Shown here: in pieces, positions 58,627 through 64,000 of the stretch
Layout: every line of letters begins with the position of its first letter
Numbering within the stretch: position 1 is the first letter of the stretch
Assembly: GCA_900546365.1 (NCBI GenBank)
Contig: URCF01000011.1
Coordinates: 1-64,000, forward strand
DNA: 64,000 nucleotides
Reading direction: 5' to 3'
Source of the DNA: an uncultured Porphyromonadaceae bacterium
GTDB taxonomy: Bacteria > Bacteroidota > Bacteroidia > Bacteroidales > Muribaculaceae
Program-made: the position numbers and the translations under genes
The notes under the pieces: generated by a model
Database searches by the model: none
What the model was told of the DNA's origin: nothing
What the model saw: the letters and a program-made list of their open reading frames with translations, nothing else

Positions 58627-59871
58627 TTACCAACCACCGGAGGCTCCTCCGCCGCCGGTCATGCCGCCGCCGAAACCACCGCCTCCAAAGCCGCCTCCGC
58701 TTCCGCCACCGCCGAATCCGGAACCAACCACCACCGGAGCTACAAGTTTGGGCACAATATAGCTTGTGGAATGGGATTTATGGCAATTGGCACAGGTGAA
58801 TGTGCGCAACCCCTGTCCGGAATGTTGGGTGGTCGGCTTCATTATCACACGGTCGGACGACAGCGAGCAAGCTTTGGCTCCGCAGTCGGGACACACGGTG
58901 AACGACGAGCGGGGATTGATATAGGGAATCACATCCTTCTCGCCGCAGTTGGGACAGAGCCACACATCGTAGTCAATGGAGTTGAGATGCTCCTCAAGAT
59001 CCTGCGCGGGAGTGAGATACAGATTGTCCTGCTCCTCGTTGAGCTTGTTCATCCTGTGGCCGCAATTAGGGCAGTCGATATGGCGGCTGCGTATTCTCCG
59101 CATGGTGACAGCCAGCGGGATATAGGCCACCAGCGGCAGTCCGAGTCCGAAGAAGCAGGCGAAAAGCGCCACAGGCTTGATGTCGTTCAACTTGCGCCAA
59201 CGGTCTTGACTGTTGAGCCGGCGAGTGGAAAAAATCATGAAACAGACCACAATAAGCATCACCACAGCCACAACGCCGCAGAGGTTGAGATACCACATGA
59301 AAAGGTCGGAGCCGGAAAAATCAGATTGTTCCCTGTCCATGCCCTGTCGCATTTCGGCGGCCGCCTCGGGGTCGGAGAGGATGGTGGCGATATGGTTGAC
59401 GGCATTGAGGGTGCCGAGGTTGTAATTGCCCTGCTTGAACTCCGGAGCCATATCGTTGCGGATTATGCGGGAGCATACCGCATCGGGTAGCACACCTTCG
59501 GCCCCGTAGCCGGTGCGTATCACCGCCCGGCGGGGCTCCTTTGCCACCACCACCAGCACACCGTTGTTGTTACCGTTGCGCCCCACACCCCATTGCTCGA
59601 ACAGAGCGGTGGCAAAATCATTGATATCGCGGTCGATATCGTCCAGCACCACCACAGCCACCTCGGCCGTGGAGTTGGCCCGGATTGAAGCCAGAGTGGA
59701 ATTAATCAGCTTCTCGGCCCCGGGTTCTATGATTCCATCGGGATTGGAGAGATAGCGCGTGGAGTCAAGGAGCTGCACATTAGGCACCTGCTTAGGCGAA
59801 TACACAGTAGCATGGGCCATAATACCGACGCATATCAGGAGCGCCGTCAGTAGAAATGTACGGAATCTCAT
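58627..59871 (-). CDS. TPM-domain protein with zinc ribbons and Gly-rich tail
   Basis: A 414-residue protein. Signal peptide ('LLTALLICVGIMAHA'), TPM domain (about 35-180, 'LDDIDRDINDFATALFEQWG', 'RTGYGAEGVLPDAVCSRIIR'), one or two transmembrane segments near 205-265, and C-x2-C ribbons ('CPNCGHRM', 'CPNCGEKD', 'CPDCGAKA', 'CANCHKSH') at 280-380. The last 35 residues are nearly all Gly/Ser/Phe. TPM proteins may support photosystem repair or membrane proteostasis; the bacterial role is uncertain. Overlaps the upstream C_GCAxxG gene by 4 bases. Confidence 0.85.
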   Translation of the reverse strand: MRFRTFLLTALLICVGIMAHATVYSPKQVPNVQLLDSTRYLSNPDGIIEPGAEKLINSTLASIRANSTAEVAVVVLDDIDRDINDFATALFEQWGVGRNGNNNGVLVVVAKEPRRAVIRTGYGAEGVLPDAVCSRIIRNDMAPEFKQGNYNLGTLNAVNHIATILSDPEAAAEMRQGMDREQSDFSGSDLFMWYLNLCGVVAVVMLIVVCFMIFSTRRLNSQDRWRKLNDIKPVALFACFFGLGLPLVAYIPLAVTMRRIRSRHIDCPNCGHRMNKLNEEQDNLYLTPAQDLEEHLNSIDYDVWLCPNCGEKDVIPYINPRSSFTVCPDCGAKACSLSSDRVIMKPTTQHSGQGLRTFTCANCHKSHSTSYIVPKLVAPVVVGSGFGGGGSGGGFGGGGFGGGMTGGGGASGGW

Positions 59872-60266
59872 CTTTTCTCTTTCAGATATTGAAGTGTGAA
59901 CTCAGCGGCATCGGCCACACAGTCGTTGCAGGCACGGAGCGGAGTGCCGGTGTCAATCCCTTTGAGCTGACGGCAGATAGAGGCACCGTTGCGCTGCTCG
60001 AACTGCTCCATCACCCGCTTGATGGCGGCACGTGAGCGGACGCGGTCGCGTTCCACCAGCCCCAGCACCACGCCGGCACCGATAAGCGCACCGCACGTGG
60101 CTTTCATGGTGCCCATCCCTGTGCCGAAGGCAGAAGTGATTGCCGCCATGGTGTCAAACTCTACGCCTACCTCGTTGCAGAAAGCGCATGCCACAGACTG
60201 TGCACAATTGCATGTGCCGGATTTTTTCAGCTCTACAGCACGGAGAATATTGTCGGTTGAATCCAT
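59868..60266 (-). CDS. C_GCAxxG_C_C family redox protein
   Basis: A 132-residue protein with the family pattern: 'GTCNCAQSVACAFCNEVG', 'TMKATCGALIGAGVVLGLVE' and a final 'CNDCVADAAEFTLQYL'. The conserved cysteines suggest metal or redox chemistry; the reaction is not known. The ATG at 60266 was preferred over a longer frame that lies in the promoter. A minus-strand -7 box is at 60302-60295. Confidence 0.88.
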   Translation of the reverse strand: MDSTDNILRAVELKKSGTCNCAQSVACAFCNEVGVEFDTMAAITSAFGTGMGTMKATCGALIGAGVVLGLVERDRVRSRAAIKRVMEQFEQRNGASICRQLKGIDTGTPLRACNDCVADAAEFTLQYLKEKR

Positions 60267-60293
60267 AAGAGGGTGTTTTCTTTTGTATGATGT

Positions 60294-60334
60294 GCAAAAA
60301 TACAACAAAATAACGGAACTTTTGTGTATTTTTG
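60294..60334. promoter_or_regulatory. Divergent promoter region
   Basis: TATTTTTG occurs as a -7 box on the minus strand at 60302-60295 (for the C_GCAxxG gene) and on the plus strand at 60327-60334 (for the SGNH-phosphodiesterase gene), back to back. Confidence 0.6.
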
Positions 60335-60355
60335 CGAGTATAAAACTTGAGCGCT

Positions 60356-62278
60356 ATGAAGAAGATAATTTTGCTTGCAGCGTCAATGCTGCTATGGTCC
60401 ACAGCAGTGGCCGCAGAAGTGAAGTGGCACAACCCTATGGCCGAGGCAGCCGAAGGCACCACCAATATCCATAATCAGGCTTGGAACGAGGATGGCGGCA
60501 ACTACCGCCGCCTGCCCCAACGCGCTCAAGACAAACTGCGTCCCAAGCTATGGGACCTGTCCACCAACAGCGCCGGACTGCAGATTCAGTTTGTCACCAA
60601 CTCGCCCGACATAAACGTGCGCTACAATGTGACCGGCCCTATGGCTATGCCCCACATGCCCGCCACCGGGGTGAGCGGCACTGACCTGTACCGCAACAGC
60701 GACGGTGCATTCTGCTTCGGGTCGTACTCGTTCGGCGACAGCACTGTGCAATATTATTATCGCGTTGACCGCCCGGAGAGCACCCGACCGGAACTGTTCA
60801 CCCTCTACCTGCCGCTGTTCAACGAGGTCAAGAACCTTGAAATAGGGGTGGTCGAAGGGTCGGAGTTCAATTTCGTGGCCGCCGGAGATGAGAAGCCTAT
60901 AGTGGTGTACGGCACATCCATAGCCCATGGAGCCTGCGCCTCACGCCCGGCCATGGCATGGACCAACATCCTTCAGCGCAAGAGCGGAGTGCCGGTGGTG
61001 AACCTCGGGTTTTCCGGCAACGGGATGCTGGAGCCGGAGATGATAAAGCTTATCAACGAAATCGACAGCCGCGCTGTGGTGCTTGACTGCATGCCCAACC
61101 TGTTTCAGGTGGAGAACAGCGAGCTGACAAAACTGGTGGAGAACGCCGTGATGCAGCTCCGCGCCAAGAGCGATGTGCCCATATTGCTGGTGGAGCACGC
61201 CGGATACAGCAATATGAACTCCAACCAAGGACGCCACAACGACTACACCAACGCCAACAGCGCCCAGCGCAAGGCATACCATAACCTTATGGACCGCGGA
61301 GTGAAACACCTTTACTATCTCTCCTCCGAGGAGATAGAGATGCCCGAGGATGCGTGGGTGGACTATGTGCACCCCACCGACCTGGGGCAGAACCATCATG
61401 CCGATGCTGTGAGGAAAGCCATGGGCAAGTTCCTTCCCGAAATGCGTCCGCGGTTGACCAAGCATCTGGTGCTGATAGGACTTGACGGATGGGGAGCCTA
61501 CTCGGTGGAGAAAGCCGACATGCCCACCGTGAAGCAGCTGATGGCCGAAGGACGCTATACGCTTGAGAAACGTACCGTGCTCCCCTCCTCCAGCGCCCCC
61601 AACTGGGCCGCAATGTTCATGGGTGCACCCACCGAAATCCACGGCTATACCCAATGGGGCTCCAAAACGCCTGAAATACCCGAGCGGGTGAAAGGTGAAA
61701 ACGGGATTTTCCCCACCGTGTTCCAGCTCCTGCGCCAAGCCTCGCCCGACGCGGAAATCGGCGTACTCTACGAATGGGACGGCATAAAATATCTGGTGGA
61801 CACTTTATCGCTGAGCTACCATCAGCAAGCTATGGAGAATCTGCCCGGAGTGGAGTCGCAAATCACCGACCTCGCTGAAAAATATATCAAGGAGAAGAAA
61901 CCCGAGCTGCTGGCAGTGTGCTACGATGAGCCCGACCATACAGGACACGCCATTGGCCATGACACACCCGAGTACTACGCCAAGCTCCGGGAGCTTGACC
62001 GCTACATAGCCCGTGTGGTGCAGGCGGTGAAAGACGCCGGTATATACGATGACACAATGTTTGTGATCACCTCCGACCATGGCGGTGTTGACAAACACGG
62101 CGGCATCACCCTTGCCGAGATGCAGAGTCCTCTGATAATCTTCGGAAAAGGGGTGGAAGGCACAGGCAAAATCAACGGGGTGACGATGCAATACGATGTT
62201 GCAGCGACCATAGCCGATGCCCTTGGCCTTGAGCAGCCCCAGTGCTGGACCGGACGCTCAGTGCTGAAGCTGAGATAA
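60356..62278 (+). CDS. SGNH hydrolase-alkaline-phosphatase-type phosphodiesterase fusion
   Basis: A 640-residue secreted protein with signal peptide ('IILLAASMLLWSTAVAAEVK'). Residues about 25-165 form the SGNH N-terminal beta domain, and 170-365 an SGNH domain with 'VVYGTSIAHGACASRP' (Ser188), 'LGFSGNGMLEPEM' and 'WVDYVHPTDLGQNHH' (Asp-His). From residue 373 an alkaline-phosphatase-superfamily domain starts ('VLIGLDGWGAYSVEKADMPT', metal Asp377; 'PSSSAPNWAAMFMG', nucleophile; 'YDEPDHTGHAIGH'; 'ITSDHGGVDKHGG'). The second half resembles type I phosphodiesterases. One chain thus joins an esterase and a phosphodi- or sulfatase-like enzyme, likely acting on one doubly modified surface or dietary polymer. 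The ATG at 60356 was chosen over a TTG at 60347. Confidence 0.85.
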   Translation: MKKIILLAASMLLWSTAVAAEVKWHNPMAEAAEGTTNIHNQAWNEDGGNYRRLPQRAQDKLRPKLWDLSTNSAGLQIQFVTNSPDINVRYNVTGPMAMPHMPATGVSGTDLYRNSDGAFCFGSYSFGDSTVQYYYRVDRPESTRPELFTLYLPLFNEVKNLEIGVVEGSEFNFVAAGDEKPIVVYGTSIAHGACASRPAMAWTNILQRKSGVPVVNLGFSGNGMLEPEMIKLINEIDSRAVVLDCMPNLFQVENSELTKLVENAVMQLRAKSDVPILLVEHAGYSNMNSNQGRHNDYTNANSAQRKAYHNLMDRGVKHLYYLSSEEIEMPEDAWVDYVHPTDLGQNHHADAVRKAMGKFLPEMRPRLTKHLVLIGLDGWGAYSVEKADMPTVKQLMAEGRYTLEKRTVLPSSSAPNWAAMFMGAPTEIHGYTQWGSKTPEIPERVKGENGIFPTVFQLLRQASPDAEIGVLYEWDGIKYLVDTLSLSYHQQAMENLPGVESQITDLAEKYIKEKKPELLAVCYDEPDHTGHAIGHDTPEYYAKLRELDRYIARVVQAVKDAGIYDDTMFVITSDHGGVDKHGGITLAEMQSPLIIFGKGVEGTGKINGVTMQYDVAATIADALGLEQPQCWTGRSVLKLR

Positions 62279-62280
62279 TT

Positions 62281-62325
62281 CTTATAAGCCTTATAAGATT
62301 TATAAGATTTATAAGTCTTATATGA
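62281..62325. repeat. 9-bp AT-rich tandem array, five units
   Basis: CTTATAAGC, CTTATAAGA, TTTATAAGA, TTTATAAGT and CTTATATGA follow with a strict 9-base period between two convergent genes. Similar to the array at 15967-16002. Confidence 0.8.
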
Positions 62326-62334
62326 TTATATCTC

Positions 62335-62940
62335 TCAAGAAAATTGAGCGAGACGGGCAAGGTATTTGCCGATGATGTCGAATTCAATGTTGACTTTCGT
62401 GCCGGGTTGGATGGCATGGAAATTGGTATGCTCGAAAGTGTAGGGTATGATAGCCACACGGAACGATGATGCCTCGCTGTTGCACACCGTGAGGCTGACA
62501 CCGTTGACTGTCACCGACCCTTTCTCCACGGTCACATACCCTTTGGCGGCCATGTCGGCGGGCACCTGATAGGTGAATTTGTAGTAGATGCTGCCGTCCA
62601 CATGCTCCACGCTCTCACACACGGCGGTGCAATCCACATGGCCCTGCACGATATGTCCGTCCAAACGGCCATTCATCACCATGGAGCGTTCGAGGTTGAC
62701 CTCATCGCCCACAGTCAGGAGCCCGAGATTGGAGCGGTCGAGGGTTTCCTGAATGGCGGTGACGGTGTATGTGCTGTCGGGATGCAGCTCGACAACGGTG
62801 AGACACACGCCATTATGAGCCACCGACTGGTCAATCTTGAGTTCATCGGCAAACGAGGATTTCACTCTCAGGTGACGGTTGCCACCCTCATCAATCACAG
62901 CCACCACCTTGGCAGCCTCTTCCACTATTCCTGAAAACAT
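62335..62940 (-). CDS. ribE: Riboflavin synthase alpha chain
   Basis: A 201-residue enzyme dismutating two 6,7-dimethyl-8-ribityllumazines to riboflavin. Two lumazine-binding repeats: 'MFSGIVEEAAKVVAVIDEGG' with 'SVAHNGVCLTVVEL', and 'GHIVQGHVDCTAVCESVEHV' with 'GSVTVNGVSLTVCNSEASSF'. No FMN riboswitch in the 18-base upstream gap; it is probably transcribed from the ABC-2 permease operon. Gene is also called ribC in some genomes. Confidence 0.95.
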   Translation of the reverse strand: MFSGIVEEAAKVVAVIDEGGNRHLRVKSSFADELKIDQSVAHNGVCLTVVELHPDSTYTVTAIQETLDRSNLGLLTVGDEVNLERSMVMNGRLDGHIVQGHVDCTAVCESVEHVDGSIYYKFTYQVPADMAAKGYVTVEKGSVTVNGVSLTVCNSEASSFRVAIIPYTFEHTNFHAIQPGTKVNIEFDIIGKYLARLAQFS

Positions 62941-62958
62941 TATAAAGATATTTGCGGG

Positions 62959-64000
62959 TTATCGCTGCAAAGGTAGCAATTTCCTGCGGCCTTGGCAATA
63001 TCTCTGCAGACAGTAGGCCAGCACACCATATACAGCCACGAGGAGCCACAGCATCAGGAACGGATGGGACTGCTCCCACAGCGGGGAGCCGTTGGAGTTC
63101 ATGCGCACGAAGGCTTCCACGCCCCATGTGGCAGGCACACAGTTGCCCACAAGGGTCCAGAACCCGTTCATGGCATAGCGGGGCCAGGTGAGGCCGCTCA
63201 GGAACAGGAACACCACCGAGGTGAACACTATGACGAGCAATGAGGATTCGCGCTCCTTGACAAACCAGCTCAGGCAGAACCCCAGGAAAATGGAGGCTAT
63301 GAGCATGGGGAGAATCAGCAGGCAACATTCGCCCAGACTACCGACCTGCGGCAGCGAGAACATCAACGGCACCAGATGGAGTATGTAGAGCACCAGCGGC
63401 ACATAGATGCAGAGGTAGCACATCAGCTTGCCGAGCATCTGCGCACCCACGGGAGCATCCACAGCCATAGGATCGGTGCCGCCATGCTTCATGCGGCGTT
63501 CCTTGCCGCCGGCGGCCAGCATGGTGACTCCGAGAATAAGGCTCTGCTGCAGAATAAGCACCAGGATGCCGGGGATGATGAATGAAGCAAATCCCTGCGT
63601 GGGGTCGCCGAGCATTATAGCCTCGCTCTGAATGGGAGCGGCGGCGACGCTGAGGGTTGACATCCCGGACTGCGACAGTTTCTGAGTTTGAATCTGAGTG
63701 CCGAGCGTCAGCTGGATGTCGGTGAGAGCGGCCACAAACGAGCGGTAGCGGAGCAACAGGCTCATATCGCTGTAGAAGTTGACCACCGCCTGCTCACCGT
63801 TGCCAAGCTTTTTGTCATAGCTCGCGGGAATATGGAGCACACCGAAGCAGTTGTGCTCGTTCATCATTGTGCGTGCCGCCGCCATATCAGGGGCGTAATC
63901 GTACACCTGCATTGCCTGGGTGGCATCCACCATACGGGCCAGATGGCGGCTTGAGGCAGTGCGGCTGTCGTCCACAACCACCACCGGCAGATCCGTGAGA
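62959..64000 (-). CDS. ABC-2 type transport permease (5' end outside the window)
   Basis: At least 347 residues, continuing past the window edge. A periplasmic domain ('VVVVDDSRTASSRHLARMVD', 'NEHNCFGVLHIPASYDKKLG', 'VVNFYSDMSLLLRYRSFVAA') precedes five or six helices ('GFASFIIPGILVLILQQSLI', 'LIASIFLGFCLSWFV', 'VIVFTSVVFLFLSGLTWPRY', 'FLMLWLLVAVYGVLAYCL'). This is the YhhJ/YbhS-type permease of drug or polymer exporters with a HlyD-like partner, which would lie beyond the window. Confidence 0.88.
   Translation of the reverse strand, partial: LTDLPVVVVDDSRTASSRHLARMVDATQAMQVYDYAPDMAAARTMMNEHNCFGVLHIPASYDKKLGNGEQAVVNFYSDMSLLLRYRSFVAALTDIQLTLGTQIQTQKLSQSGMSTLSVAAAPIQSEAIMLGDPTQGFASFIIPGILVLILQQSLILGVTMLAAGGKERRMKHGGTDPMAVDAPVGAQMLGKLMCYLCIYVPLVLYILHLVPLMFSLPQVGSLGECCLLILPMLIASIFLGFCLSWFVKERESSLLVIVFTSVVFLFLSGLTWPRYAMNGFWTLVGNCVPATWGVEAFVRMNSNGSPLWEQSHPFLMLWLLVAVYGVLAYCLQRYCQGRRKLLPLQR

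Noticed and set aside
62941..62958. FMN riboswitch upstream of ribE
   Set aside because: Only 18 bases separate ribE from the upstream gene, far too short for the aptamer.

Overview
The window looks like chromosomal DNA of a Bacteroidota bacterium, most likely order Bacteroidales and plausibly family Muribaculaceae. The signs are SusC/SusD pairs, promoters of the TTG-N19-21-TAnnTTTG type, secreted proteins ending in a 'VEYFNLQG.R' tail, a PFOR/flavodiiron anaerobic metabolism, a carboxynorspermidine dehydrogenase and DUF4491. Family and genus are inference. From about 12 kb onwards most genes are fairly GC-rich; the first 10 kb and part of 33.6-37.2 kb look visibly more AT-rich and accessory.

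Region 1 (1-10 kb) is an accessory stretch. A TPR/HTH membrane-anchored regulator is followed by an outer-membrane barrel. Then comes a scar of gene fragments (relaxase, an SH3-like fragment, the Fis-type tail of an NtrC regulator), an AlbA_2/Schlafen-type ATPase, several small unknown proteins, and a MarR repressor whose operator lies on its own promoter. A GNAT acetyltransferase closes it. Region 2 (9.4-13 kb) holds a tightly packed DJ-1/YciI/4-OT operon, a fosmidomycin-resistance-type transporter and a flavodoxin/ferredoxin fusion.

Region 3 (13-24 kb) is housekeeping: polA (its proofreading motifs look destroyed), a GH16 lipoprotein, a THUMP rRNA methyltransferase, then purD, a membrane protein, pdxB, a flavodiiron protein and mdh, ending at a strong bidirectional terminator. 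Region 4 (24-31 kb, minus strand) holds a secreted duplicated-domain protein and the rimP-nusA-infB-folK operon. Region 5 (31-37 kb) is a surface cluster: acyltransferase, SGNH lipoprotein, small barrel, leaderless-export beta-helix protein, and a BspA-type LRR protein whose signal peptide is out of frame by one T.

Region 6 (37-44 kb) has nifJ (PFOR), thioredoxin and a NapH-like ferredoxin divergent from an OxyR with both redox cysteines, and a solitary adenine/cytosine-N4 type DNA methyltransferase. Region 7 (44-52 kb) is a SusC/SusD locus with a coiled-coil lipoprotein and a divergent LytS/LytR two-component pair; lytS carries a one-base frameshift. Two tRNA genes (Asp, Leu) follow. Region 8 (52-64 kb) has a lipoprotein-ABC ATPase-permease-hflX operon, carboxynorspermidine dehydrogenase, DUF4491, a TPM/zinc-ribbon protein with a C_GCAxxG_C_C protein, an unusual SGNH hydrolase-phosphodiesterase fusion, ribE and the start of an ABC-2 permease cut by the window end.

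No CRISPR array, rRNA, intact insertion sequence or known riboswitch was seen. I found no single clear undescribed system. The best candidates are the paired T-tract frameshifts, the degenerate PolA exonuclease, the SGNH-phosphodiesterase fusion, the regulator-barrel pair with its helically phased repeats, and a possible small membrane protein gene controlled by a palindrome at 7.26 kb.
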